A stretch of 23,783 bases of DNA from IMG/VR virus record IMGVR_UViG_3300031999_000191, positions 1-23,783 of that record. One strand, 5' to 3'. This document shows positions 1 through 7,310 of this stretch, piece by piece. Source of the DNA: a virus. Every line of letters begins with the position of its first letter. The stretch's first letter is position 1. The translations under genes were made by a program, and so were the position numbers. The notes under the pieces were generated by a model. The model was not told where the DNA came from. It did not search any database and saw nothing but the letters and a program-made list of their open reading frames with translations.

Positions 1-409
1 TCGCGGTCGTCAAGGCCACAATCGTCATCACGATCCCTTCCTGGCCCGCTGTCGGCGCGGCCAACGTCATCGCCGCCGCAGCGACTTTCGCGATCTTGTG
101 GACCCCGGGCGCGATCGTGAGTGCCCCGTTGACGCTGTAGGTATAGCTCCCCGGATTGGGGAACATCTCGATCGGGAAGTCGGCGGGCGGTCCCGTGATG
201 GCGTCAGCCAGCGCATTGTGCGCCTCGGCCTTGGTCCCACGGACTCCACGGGAGACCCCGATGAGGGCGTCTTTCACGTACTGAACGCCCATGAGTTCGT
301 TGTCAACGCGGAGTAACTGCTTGGCGACGAATCCGGTGTTCGACGTCACCTGAATCCATGTCGCGTTCGCGTCAATGTTCCCCGCTAGTGTGGTTGCTGT
401 CAATGCCAT
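1..409 (-). CDS. Virion-associated protein, paralog of the next gene (3' end cut by window edge)
   Basis: The open frame starts at the ATG at 409 and runs off the window, giving 136 codons without a stop. It begins MALTATTLAGNID and shares long blocks with the 440-1003 product, for example RGVRGTKA, AHNALAD, DFP, GSYTYSV and the APG-HK stretch; about half the residues match. The first half holds a segment of the type seen in many phage structural proteins (R-DNE, then V-RGVRGT--AH). The second half is probably beta-rich. It lies directly downstream of coat and the paralog, separated by 30 bases, so it is likely part of the head or neck. No enzymatic motif is visible. The exact role (decoration, stabiliser, head-fibre base) is unknown. 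Confidence 0.85.
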   Translation of the reverse strand, partial: MALTATTLAGNIDANATWIQVTSNTGFVAKQLLRVDNELMGVQYVKDALIGVSRGVRGTKAEAHNALADAITGPPADFPIEMFPNPGSYTYSVNGALTIAPGVHKIAKVAAAAMTLAAPTAGQEGIVMTIVALTTA

Positions 410-439
410 GTCGATTCTCCTTGTCGGTGAACCGACTGG

Positions 440-1003
440 TTATGACACATCCGCGACGGTGACGTTCTGCTTGTATTTCACCGCCCACTGTCCGTTGACC
501 GCGACCACCGTGATGCTGTCGCCGATCGCGCCACCGAAGGTGAACGTCTCAGCTTCGTCGGTCGTGGCGGGGGTCGCGGCGGTGATGATGTGCGCCTGTG
601 CGGTCAGCGCCACAAACATCAGCTCCAGCCCTTCCTGTGCGGTGGTGGGGATGGCGAGTGTCGAGAGCAACGCGCTGCCCTTGTTGAACTTATGGATACC
701 CGGGGCCACGGTGATCGCGCCGTCCACCGAGTAGGTGTAACTGCCCGCGAGCGGGAACTGCTCCACCGGGAAGTCGACCCACGGGCCGGTCACGAAGTCG
801 GCCAGCGCGTTGTGGGCGACGGCCTTTGTGCCGCGCACGCCCCGGAACACGGTCAGCATGACGTCGTTGATGCCCTGGATCTTGACGTACTCGTTGTCGA
901 TACGGGCGGGCTGGCCCACCACGCACCCAGAGGCCGAGGTCACCTTGATGGTATTGGTCATGCCGTCGATGGCGGCGGCGATGGTCGTTGCAGTCAAAGC
1001 CAT
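440..1003 (-). CDS. Virion-associated protein downstream of coat, unknown role
   Basis: 187 residues, starting MALTATTIAAAIDG, with AGGAC about nine bases before the ATG. Residues 1-75 carry R-IDNEYVKIQGIN followed by V-RGVRGTKA-AHNALAD, a pattern common in phage structural proteins that build small beta domains. Residues 85-187 look like a second beta-rich domain, with the repeated motifs GSYTYSVDGA and FTFGGAIGDSITVVAVNGQW. There is no signal peptide, membrane segment or catalytic motif. It follows the coat gene by 75 bases and precedes a close paralog, so it probably belongs to the virion head (decoration or neck-linked protein). This is inferred from position, not from a recognised named family. 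Confidence 0.85.
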   Translation of the reverse strand: MALTATTIAAAIDGMTNTIKVTSASGCVVGQPARIDNEYVKIQGINDVMLTVFRGVRGTKAVAHNALADFVTGPWVDFPVEQFPLAGSYTYSVDGAITVAPGIHKFNKGSALLSTLAIPTTAQEGLELMFVALTAQAHIITAATPATTDEAETFTFGGAIGDSITVVAVNGQWAVKYKQNVTVADVS

Positions 1004-1078
1004 GATACGGTCCTATTCTGGATGGGTGGCCGTGTGTCTTCCGACCCGCACGGCCCCCATCGTTCTGTGGTTGACGAA

Positions 1079-2296
1079 CTAGCCCTCGATGCGAACGGCC
1101 AACTCGGGACGCAGGCAGGCCCAGCCGTACAGCACGTCGAAGCGCGTGATCATCTCGTTCGTGCGGATGTCATACGCGGTGACGATGCGGACGCCGATGC
1201 CGGTCTGGTCATCCCCTGCGTAGTGCGCTTCATGCACACCCCGGGGGAGTTCGAGCGGTGCGGTCACGAGCGTAAACGCTTCCTTGTGGAAGGCGAGTGC
1301 GGAGCGACCCGAGACAGTCGTCGCCGCGCCCCAGGTCAGGACCGAGCCAGACACCGCGCTCTGCGAGACGGTCTGGAACTGGCCCGAGGAGGTAATCGCG
1401 GGAGAAATCTGAAGCGTCTCTGCCGATCCCCCCACCACCTTGTCGGCGGTCACGACAAACTGCTGCAACGCGCCGGTGGACTGACGGGACTGCGGGTTGA
1501 CGCTATTGACGTTGGTCGACCCCGAGTTGCCGATCGTGAAGATGTCACCCTTGTGGATGTCGCCGGTAATCCCGGTCACGACCAACGAGGACGTATTGTC
1601 CTGCGTGCCGCTGACGGTGCCTGCCGCATCCCTGGTGCCATAGACGTGCGTGCCGACGTTCTGATCCATGTACCAGTCAAAGCCCAACACGCCCTTCCCG
1701 AACCGGCCACGCCGGAAGCCTTCGGAAATGACCTGCTGCGGATTGAAGATCGAGAAGTTCGCGGCCACAGCCGACGCCTGCATGTTCGGCGTCACCACGA
1801 GATACCGCTGGTCATCCTGCGGAGCCGCCGAGTCGTCGAGCTTCACGCCCGCGCCCAGGTAATACCCATTGGCATACGTGGTCGCCGGAACGGTCCCGAG
1901 CGTGCCGACCGCCTGATAGACCTCCTTGTAGAGCTGGAGACCGTCGTAGTCAATCTGGTTCCCAATCGCGGACAGCGCCGGACGCAGCACGCGCTCGGAG
2001 TAGTTGTCCAACGACAAGGTGCGCTCCACCGAACTGAAGGGCAGATCGATCCCGACCAGGGAGTCGAGCTTCACCGGGACGCGAGTCTCGGTGGTCGCCT
2101 GGGGCTGGATGCCGGCGCCCTTGCGGACGATGTAGCGTGGCGGCTTGCGGGCGTAGATCGTGTCGCCAACCTTCGCGCCCGACTTGCCGAACATCGAATC
2201 GTACTGGCGGTTCACAAGACCCGTGAACGTCAGCATGTTGGTGAGCACTCTCAGAGACTCGAGAGTGATCATTTCTATGGTGAGCAAAGTATTCAC
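1079..2296 (-). CDS. Major capsid (coat) protein, P22 gp5-like
   Basis: 405 residues; P22 gp5 has 430. It forms the icosahedral head lattice. The N-terminal part reads LESLRVLTNMLTFTGLVNRQY followed by GAKVGDTI-ARKPPRY-VR-G, the characteristic opening of P22-type coat proteins (helix, then a strand with T-I-RKP). A glycine- and serine-rich middle section (about residues 220-330) would correspond to the inserted domain. The end, AYDIRTNEMITRFDVLYGWA-LRPELAVRI, is also typical. The chosen start is GTG at 2296 because AGG lies five to six bases upstream (AGTAGGTTACAGTG); the in-frame ATG at 2272 has no ribosome site. It follows scaffold by 30 bases, the P22 order portal-scaffold-coat. Confidence 0.93.
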   Translation of the reverse strand: MNTLLTIEMITLESLRVLTNMLTFTGLVNRQYDSMFGKSGAKVGDTIYARKPPRYIVRKGAGIQPQATTETRVPVKLDSLVGIDLPFSSVERTLSLDNYSERVLRPALSAIGNQIDYDGLQLYKEVYQAVGTLGTVPATTYANGYYLGAGVKLDDSAAPQDDQRYLVVTPNMQASAVAANFSIFNPQQVISEGFRRGRFGKGVLGFDWYMDQNVGTHVYGTRDAAGTVSGTQDNTSSLVVTGITGDIHKGDIFTIGNSGSTNVNSVNPQSRQSTGALQQFVVTADKVVGGSAETLQISPAITSSGQFQTVSQSAVSGSVLTWGAATTVSGRSALAFHKEAFTLVTAPLELPRGVHEAHYAGDDQTGIGVRIVTAYDIRTNEMITRFDVLYGWACLRPELAVRIEG

Positions 2297-2326
2297 TGTA
2301 ACCTACTCATTCTAAAGAACTTGCGT

Positions 2327-3361
2327 TCATCTCATTTGCCGACGCCGCTGTTCATCCGCGTTGCGTTTGGCGAAGAATCCTTGGATGTCTCCGGCTTTCG
2401 CGAGCGTGTCGTAGTCGGCGGTCGACGGGGTGGTGGCGCCCCGAAGCGTCTTCGGTGGCGGAGGGGCAGACGGCACCGGCACCTGGGGCGTCACGGGGAC
2501 GCTCGGAGGAGCCGTGGTCGTTGCCAGACGCGCCTGGAGCTGTCCCATCGCCATGAGCGCACGGTGATACGGCATTTGACGAATCGACTCGCACAAGGCG
2601 CGGTCTTTCGCGAGGGCATAGACCATCGCAGGCGCATCGGCGTTGTCGGGATCGTTTAAGACCTGTTTCTGCGCGTCGTTGATGAGAATGGAGGGGTCGG
2701 CAATCACCTCCATGAAGTCGGGATGATCCTTGACGAAGGCATCGCGCCGTTCAACCGCGTGGCGCGTGGCTTCGGCGACCTGGCGTTGCGCGTCCCGCGC
2801 CTCAGTCTTCCAGTCCACGAGAGCTTCGATAAACTCTTCGTTGGTGGAAAAGAGGAGCTCGCCAGTGGTGGGATGGAGATCTTCGGGTGTCGGCTTGGGT
2901 CGGAAGGCGAGGGGCGCCTGAGGCGGAGCCGCTGGCTGAGCTTGCGTGTCACTCTCAGCCGGTCGCAGCGTCCGGAGGACGGCGTTTTCGCCTTCGAGCC
3001 GTGCCGCACGTTCTTCGGCTTGTCGTGCGCGGACTCGGAGTTTCTTGATGGTCTGGAGCTTGGTATGGCTGGACCGAGCGGCCCGTTCCGTTGTCGGCTC
3101 GCCATCTTCGTCAAACTCGCTGTCTGGGACCGTCTCGTCCGTGGTCGCGACGGGTTCGGCTTCTGCCGGCGCCGCAGCGACCTCGGCGGGAGGCTCAAAC
3201 GGCAATTCGGGTGTCGGTTCGGCTTTCGCAGGGGTCAGCGTCTCAACGGACATCGTCATGGGTTCATTGGCCTCGCCCGACGACGGCGTCTCGGGAGCAA
3301 TCCCCAAGGCGGCGTTGATGTCGGCTTGCGTGCCAGTTGTGGTCATGAGGGTGATGGCCAT
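2327..3361 (-). CDS. Capsid scaffolding protein
   Basis: 344 residues, strongly acidic in the first 90 (many E, D, P, A). A predicted coiled coil follows at about residues 98-130 (KLQTIKKLRVRARQAEERAA), and a basic C-terminus ends RNADEQRRRQMR. Acidic, helical, low-complexity proteins with a basic tail between portal and coat are scaffolds. The protein would guide coat assembly inside the procapsid and leave before DNA packaging, the basic tail being the usual coat-binding element. The start ATG has a good AGGAGC six bases upstream, and that site overlaps the portal stop codon region, so translation of the two is probably linked. The sequence itself is not similar enough by eye to name a family beyond this role. 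Confidence 0.85.
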   Translation of the reverse strand: MAITLMTTTGTQADINAALGIAPETPSSGEANEPMTMSVETLTPAKAEPTPELPFEPPAEVAAAPAEAEPVATTDETVPDSEFDEDGEPTTERAARSSHTKLQTIKKLRVRARQAEERAARLEGENAVLRTLRPAESDTQAQPAAPPQAPLAFRPKPTPEDLHPTTGELLFSTNEEFIEALVDWKTEARDAQRQVAEATRHAVERRDAFVKDHPDFMEVIADPSILINDAQKQVLNDPDNADAPAMVYALAKDRALCESIRQMPYHRALMAMGQLQARLATTTAPPSVPVTPQVPVPSAPPPPKTLRGATTPSTADYDTLAKAGDIQGFFAKRNADEQRRRQMR

Positions 3362-3370
3362 AGAACGCTC

Positions 3371-5713
3371 CTACGCGCCCGGAGGCGCAGATGACCCCAT
3401 CACAGCCGATGGGTTGGCTGGCTCGGGCATCGGTGGCATCTCCACCGGGACCGGCACGGGGACAGGAGGTGGCGCAGTTGGTTCCGTGGGGGAGGACATC
3501 CCACCGCCAGTCGGGGCGGCTTGTTCGGCGTTCAACCGCGCCAAGTCGATCTCGACCAAGCGATCGACCGCTTTCATCCGGGCATCGAGGAGCGCGAGCG
3601 TCTGTTGCGTGACGATTTTCGACTCAGCGACAGACATCGCGGTATCGGCCTGGATTTGGGCGATGCGGATCTTGGTCTGGTTGTCTTCGGTCTTCGAGTT
3701 GAGAGCGTCAGTCTGCTCCTCAACCTTCTTCGTGAGCATGTCAATGAGGGCTTGCGCTTGCTCCATCTGCTGCTGAAGTTCAGGCGGAATCTTGGGTTTC
3801 GCCGATTCCGCGTCGTCTCGGAGCTCAGGAGGCAGGGCTTTCTGGAGTCTCGAGGCCGCACGCTTGGCAATCGGACTGTTCATCGTGCCAAAGAGCAGAT
3901 CCCCGAGGATGTTGGACATCGCGGGGTTCGCTTGCATGATGGACGTCATCGTTTGCTGGTCTTGATCCCGCTGCGACGCGAAGGAGATGCCTGCGGAGAC
4001 CCGGACGTCGTACCGGCCTATCGAGAGGTCGAAGATGCGGAGATGGGCGAGTCCTTGCGCCTGGGCCATGCGCTGGGCGGCTTCGGGATTGCCGGCATGA
4101 ATCAGGACTTCTCGCTGCTGGCCGTCCCGTCCGAGAATACGTTTCACCCGAGGGGTGTCGTAGTACTTGGGAATCAGGTCGAGTAACACGCGACCGGCGT
4201 GCCGTAACGCGATGGACTGATGGGCGGAGAAGTGCGAATTGCCGAGTTCGCCCTGTTTCTGACGGGCGATGATGGCGCGACCGCTCTGTTCAAGGCGCTT
4301 TTCCTGCGCTCCAACGTCATAACTGAAGCCGGAGGTCGCCCGGAGGTCGTTTTCGGCCTCTAGGGAGAGCATCGCCATCGCCTGGATGGGCGGTTCGGCG
4401 GTATTGCGCTGCGGAGGCCCGATCAGGTGTCCATCGAGGGCTTTGGCCTTGTACCGGAGGACGGAGAGGTTTTTGACGTTGGCGAGCTGCCATTCGTCCT
4501 CGTGGCTCTCAAGTTGGCCCTCTTCGGCGATGTAGGGTGCCTTCGGCGCAAGAGCCACAGCCTCAGTTTTGGCCGATTTCCAGTAATTCGACATCCGCTG
4601 GGAGTCAATCGAGTCCCGAATGATGCCTTTCCAGTCGACGGAGCCGTCATTGTCGATTTCCTCGCCATAGACGGGGAAAATCGGGATCCAGCGACCCGGC
4701 ATCTTGCGGCCAGCGGTCTTCGTCTCGTTCCCTTCGAGGATTCGGGCTCCGTTGATGAGCGCCCAGCACAGTTGACGGCCTTCGACCTCACGGGTACTGA
4801 CCGGAGTGGGGTCAATCTGCTGTTCGGCGACCATCTGCTGGAAGACGGGGTCGTTCATCTGGGCATCGTCGACCAACATGCCGTTCTGGAGGGCATGGAG
4901 GGTGCGTTTCTTCGGCTCCAGATAGTAGTATTCAGCCACCCGGGTCTTGCCTTCGGGCATCCACTGGTTGAACTTCTCTCCAGACCGGGCAAACACCTCA
5001 AGACTCTCTCGGGTATCCTTCCCAAACCGCAAATCATACTCAGGATTAGGGATATCTTCGACGATGAAGGCGTACCGAGCGTCTGACCCGTCCATTTCCT
5101 GCGAGGCGGCATCGAAATAGACCGTATTCGGGTTCCGGACGGACTTGATCCTGAGTTCCTGCTCGAAACTGGTGTCGTCCGCGTATTCAGGGACGATGCG
5201 GAACCAGCCTCGTCCGATGCGAACCTGGGCATCAGCGGCTCGCTGATAGGCGACATCGGCATCTGAGTTGGCTTCGATGTGCTGGATGATGCCTTGGAGG
5301 GCTTCGGCGAGGTCGGGGTCGGCTCCGGAGTCAACGGGGGTGATTTCGATGCCAGGACGGCCTTCGCGCATCTCGTTGGTGAGCTGGCGCACGTAGCCGG
5401 GGAGCCGGTTGATGGTGAGGCAGGGCCGTCCGTCTTCGGTGCGCTGCTTCTTGATCTTCTGGTCCCACTGGTCGGAGGCGAAGAAATCGAGGTCGCGGCG
5501 CTGGAGGGTGCGGAGTTTCGTCTCGGTATTGTCGATGGTCTGCCAGCGTTGTCTGGCGAGGACCAGAAAGTCGTCTTGGGACTGCTGAATCGAGCCTTCG
5601 GGGTCGTCGGTCTGACCGTTCTCGTCAGTGAGGACGCCACTCAGCACGTCAGGGGAGAGTTGGGGATTGGGAGTCGCGTCGAGGGAGGGAATGTTCGGGA
5701 CACGAGAGGCCAC
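3371..5713 (-). CDS. Portal protein, P22 gp1-like
   Basis: 780 residues; P22 gp1 is 725. The portal is the dodecameric ring at the capsid vertex through which DNA enters and leaves. The N-terminal section has RRDLDFFASDQWD and LTINRLPGYVRQLTNEMREGRPGI-ITPVDSGAD, the opening of the P22-type portal family. The middle has GRGWFRIVPEY, and a proline-aspartate stretch (NPNTVYFDAASQEMDGSDAR) matches the conserved clip region. From about residue 655 the protein is a long helix/coiled coil (the P22 barrel equivalent), ending in a proline-rich tail. The start is GTG at 5713 with AGGAG five bases upstream; no better ATG is near. It is the first gene of the head block, after a 117-base gap that may hold a promoter. 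Confidence 0.93.
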   Translation of the reverse strand: MASRVPNIPSLDATPNPQLSPDVLSGVLTDENGQTDDPEGSIQQSQDDFLVLARQRWQTIDNTETKLRTLQRRDLDFFASDQWDQKIKKQRTEDGRPCLTINRLPGYVRQLTNEMREGRPGIEITPVDSGADPDLAEALQGIIQHIEANSDADVAYQRAADAQVRIGRGWFRIVPEYADDTSFEQELRIKSVRNPNTVYFDAASQEMDGSDARYAFIVEDIPNPEYDLRFGKDTRESLEVFARSGEKFNQWMPEGKTRVAEYYYLEPKKRTLHALQNGMLVDDAQMNDPVFQQMVAEQQIDPTPVSTREVEGRQLCWALINGARILEGNETKTAGRKMPGRWIPIFPVYGEEIDNDGSVDWKGIIRDSIDSQRMSNYWKSAKTEAVALAPKAPYIAEEGQLESHEDEWQLANVKNLSVLRYKAKALDGHLIGPPQRNTAEPPIQAMAMLSLEAENDLRATSGFSYDVGAQEKRLEQSGRAIIARQKQGELGNSHFSAHQSIALRHAGRVLLDLIPKYYDTPRVKRILGRDGQQREVLIHAGNPEAAQRMAQAQGLAHLRIFDLSIGRYDVRVSAGISFASQRDQDQQTMTSIMQANPAMSNILGDLLFGTMNSPIAKRAASRLQKALPPELRDDAESAKPKIPPELQQQMEQAQALIDMLTKKVEEQTDALNSKTEDNQTKIRIAQIQADTAMSVAESKIVTQQTLALLDARMKAVDRLVEIDLARLNAEQAAPTGGGMSSPTEPTAPPPVPVPVPVEMPPMPEPANPSAVMGSSAPPGA

Positions 5714-5830
5714 TCGATCTCCTAGCGCGGAGAGCGTTTACACTCCGTCGCTCATACCTTGCGCGGTCTGGAGATGCGAGTCAACCGAATTATTGCAAGA
5801 CTGATGCCGACTGATGCTGACTAGGGCAGA

Positions 5831-6085
5831 CTACGCCTTCATTTTATTGAAAAAATCCTCGGCGACGGTATAGGGGATGCGCCGGCGAGGGATTTGGAGC
5901 TTGCCTTCGCCGATTTTGACGGAGGCCAGCATGGGCGGTTTGTCGTAGACGTACCGCTTGACGGTACTCTTGGCCCAGTCGTAGAGGACGGAGACTTCCT
6001 GCGTCGTGAGTTTGCGATCGTGACCTTCGGCGAGGTCCTGTTCGCAGAGATGCCTGAGTTCCTTCCGTGAGAGGGTGGCTTTCAT
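5831..6085 (-). CDS. Small helix-turn-helix (excisionase/MerR-like) DNA-binding protein
   Basis: 84 residues. Residues 27-75 follow the layout of the excisionase-type HTH: LTTQEVSVLYDWAKSTVKRYV (helix-turn-helix with the S-STV-R recognition helix), a short wing (VKIGEGKLQIPRRRI) and a closing helix. This family binds short operators, as Xis or activator proteins. The start ATG overlaps the stop of the upstream membrane-protein gene (ATGA), so translation is coupled. It sits in front of the portal gene in the late operon, which is an unusual place for an excisionase, so a regulator of late or packaging genes fits better. The HTH is seen in the sequence; the target is unknown. Confidence 0.75.
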   Translation of the reverse strand: MKATLSRKELRHLCEQDLAEGHDRKLTTQEVSVLYDWAKSTVKRYVYDKPPMLASVKIGEGKLQIPRRRIPYTVAEDFFNKMKA

Positions 6086-6267
6086 CGTGTGATCCTTCCA
6101 GCCAGGAATCCGACGAGTCGAAACGGGAAGGTGACGAGGGCGACCATCACCAGTCCCAGTTGCTTGAGAATGACGCGAGGCATGACCGTGTGGGCGATGA
6201 TCCGGGCTTTGATGGCTCGTCGCGCCCGCCAGAAAGCTCCGTCACGGGTTTTTTCAGCCCAACCCAC
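6082..6267 (-). CDS. Small single-pass membrane protein
   Basis: 61 residues from a GTG start at 6267, with AGAGG about eight bases before it. The first half is basic (K/R rich: KTRDGAFWRARRAIKARI). The second half is one hydrophobic segment, LGLVMVALVTFPFRLVGFLAG, ending GRITR. A basic N-terminus with one membrane helix suggests an inner-membrane anchor. The stop overlaps the next ATG (ATGA). It could be a holin-like protein, but it lacks the usual context next to an endolysin, so no function is assigned. It has no similarity I can name. An internal ATG (MPRVILKQ) would make it about 32 residues if GTG is not used. Confidence 0.6.
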   Translation of the reverse strand: MGWAEKTRDGAFWRARRAIKARIIAHTVMPRVILKQLGLVMVALVTFPFRLVGFLAGRITR

Positions 6268-6286
6268 GTTTATTTGCCTCTACCCC

Positions 6287-6314
6287 TTGACAAACGCGAT
6301 TTTGTGCGTACATT
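6287..6314 (+). promoter_or_regulatory. Sigma70-like promoter on the plus strand, antisense to the late operon
   Basis: A perfect TTGACA at 6287-6292 and TACATT at 6309-6314 (four of six consensus matches) are separated by 16 bases. It lies in a 192-base gap between two minus-strand genes and points away from their direction. No convincing plus-strand gene follows before 6460, so it might drive a short RNA or be a chance match. Confidence 0.4.
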
Positions 6315-6371
6315 TGCATTTATGCAGCCGAAAGGGATCGTACTAGTCTAAGAAGAGACCTGTACGTACAG
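6315..6371. promoter_or_regulatory. Two palindromes in the 6268-6459 gap (possible operators)
   Basis: TGCAT-TT-ATGCA (6315-6326) is a symmetric 12-base element directly downstream of the plus-strand promoter hexamer. CTGTACGTACAG (6360-6371) is a perfect 12-base palindrome. Either could be a binding site for a dimeric regulator, for example the HTH protein at 5831-6085. The rest of the gap (6268-6459) holds no gene I can support. Confidence 0.4.
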
Positions 6372-6459
6372 ACAGAGGGAAGGCACCAAGAGGGTGCGTG
6401 AGTGACCGCTTGACGGCCCTGAACTGAACCCTCATCGTCTTACCCCCCTTGGCACCACA

Positions 6460-6615
6460 TCAGTCATCGTCCTTGTCATCCTTATCCTTGCCCTTCTTCT
6501 TGGACGACCCGACCTTCGCGGCCTTGGCCGCAGCGGTCTTGGGCGAGTCGCCGGCCTTGATCCGGGCGTGGATGTTGGTATCGAGGGTCTTGTGTGAACT
6601 GCCCTGCTTCATCAT
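6460..6615 (-). CDS. Mini-protein of the KxGSSHKT family, acidic-basic tail
   Basis: 51 residues from ATG ATG at 6615 or 6612, with GAGGT six bases upstream. It starts MMKQGSSHKTLDTNIHARIKAG, then has an alanine-rich helix (KTAAAKAAKV) and ends in a lysine run and an aspartate/lysine tail. The block K-G(S/T)S-(H/K)KT--NI----K/H-G-P/S---A is shared with the 6958-7092 product. Such very small proteins are frequent in phage genomes, with unknown function. The highly charged tail suggests binding to nucleic acid or protein. One base separates it from the stop of the gene before it. Confidence 0.75.
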   Translation of the reverse strand: MMKQGSSHKTLDTNIHARIKAGDSPKTAAAKAAKVGSSKKKGKDKDDKDDD

Positions 6616-6616
6616 C

Positions 6617-6955
6617 TTAGACCTCGCGTTTGTACTTGTTGACGGGGGTCTCCAGCAGTCGTCGCTGGGGGTTGTACTTCTTGGCCTTCTCCTGCCTCGC
6701 CGCCTCGTTGATCTCGTTCTCCCGCGCTTCCATCGAATAGCCCTGGCTGATAGGACGGGCTGGGGCGTTGATGGCGCCTGGTTTCGGTGCCTTGAAGGGT
6801 GGATTCCCACCGCCCGGGTCGATCATCTTCTCGACCTTGTGCATCATGGGGCGATCTTTGAGGGTCGACTTTGGAAGGGGCGAGACACGGTCGAGTGGTC
6901 TCGGGAGTTCTTCCATCTGAGGTTCGGGACCGTGACGATAGGATTTCTTGGCCAT
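6617..6955 (-). CDS. Hypothetical phage protein, proline-rich and basic
   Basis: 112 residues, starting MAKKSYRHGPEPQMEELPRP. I chose the ATG at 6955 because GGAAAG lies upstream and because the longer open frame above it reads as a shadow of neighbouring genes. The protein is rich in proline, lysine and arginine, and its C-terminal half (about 75-105) looks helical (EARENEINEAARQEKAKKY). No domain or membrane segment is recognised. It starts two bases after the stop of the 6958-7092 gene and ends one base before the next start, so it is part of a tightly packed run of small late genes between TerL and the portal. It may be a minor internal virion protein, but this is a guess. Confidence 0.65.
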   Translation of the reverse strand: MAKKSYRHGPEPQMEELPRPLDRVSPLPKSTLKDRPMMHKVEKMIDPGGGNPPFKAPKPGAINAPARPISQGYSMEARENEINEAARQEKAKKYNPQRRLLETPVNKYKREV

Positions 6956-6957
6956 GG

Positions 6958-7092
6958 TTATCGCTTCTTTCCTTTGGGATGGGCGGTCGACAGCGCGATC
7001 GCAATCGCTTGGCGTTGCGGTTTGCCGTGCGCCATCTCGGTGCGAATATTCTGACTGATGATCTTCTTCGACGTGCCGTGCTTCAGTGGCAT
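6958..7092 (-). CDS. Mini-protein of the KxGTSKKxI family
   Basis: 44 residues: MPLKHGTSKKIISQNIRT, then EMAHGKPQRQAIAIALSTA and a basic end. This pattern (K-GTSKK-IS-NI--E---GKP--QA-AIAL) is a very common small phage protein type, present in many tailed-phage genomes with no known role. It is too short for standard gene finders. The start is two bases after the stop of the Tat-like gene and the stop is two bases before the next start, so spacing supports it. The protein is a paralog of the 6460-6615 product; the two sit two genes apart. Confidence 0.8.
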   Translation of the reverse strand: MPLKHGTSKKIISQNIRTEMAHGKPQRQAIAIALSTAHPKGKKR

Positions 7093-7094
7093 GG

Positions 7095-7310
7095 TTACCC
7101 CCAGTTGTCTTCGTTGAGTTCCTGCGAGGGCGAGAGCGAACAGGTGGTAGCACCATCGTCTTCATCGGCTGGCACAAGTGATGGGGCTGGCGCAGAAGGG
7201 GATACCGTGATCTGTGTGGCGGCGAAGGCCGCGAATGGTGCCGATGCAAGGCACTGGAGGATCGTGCGGCGAGAGACACACCCTTTTACGCAACGTGTGA
7301 GTTTTTTCAT
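7095..7310 (-). CDS. Small exported protein with Tat-like signal peptide
   Basis: 71 residues. The start ATG at 7310 overlaps the TerL stop (ATGA), which decides it over the longer frame. The N-terminus is basic (MKKLTRCVKGC), then SRRTILQ, close to the twin-arginine motif S-R-R-x-F-L-K. An uncharged stretch rich in A and F (CLASAPFAAFAA) follows, with a possible signal-peptidase site AFAA/TQ. The mature part would be about 40 residues, rich in proline and acidic residues. Export to the periplasm would be unusual for a gene in a packaging operon. It is not recognised as a known lysis or exclusion protein. Alternatively, the hydrophobic part may anchor it in the membrane. Confidence 0.6.
   Translation of the reverse strand: MKKLTRCVKGCVSRRTILQCLASAPFAAFAATQITVSPSAPAPSLVPADEDDGATTCSLSPSQELNEDNWG

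Noticed and set aside
590-2659. A 689-residue open frame on the plus strand
   Set aside because: It runs opposite to the coat gene and parts of two neighbours. The length is explained by GC-rich codon use leaving few stops; the product is rich in R, H, D and G, without any domain or ribosome site.
2946-3776. Long plus-strand frame over scaffold and portal
   Set aside because: Antisense shadow with low-complexity serine/alanine product; the minus strand has clear P22-type proteins.
6382-6455. Possible terminator from GGCACCAAG and CTTGGCACC
   Set aside because: The GGCACC parts are direct, not inverted; only five bases could pair, and no T-run follows.
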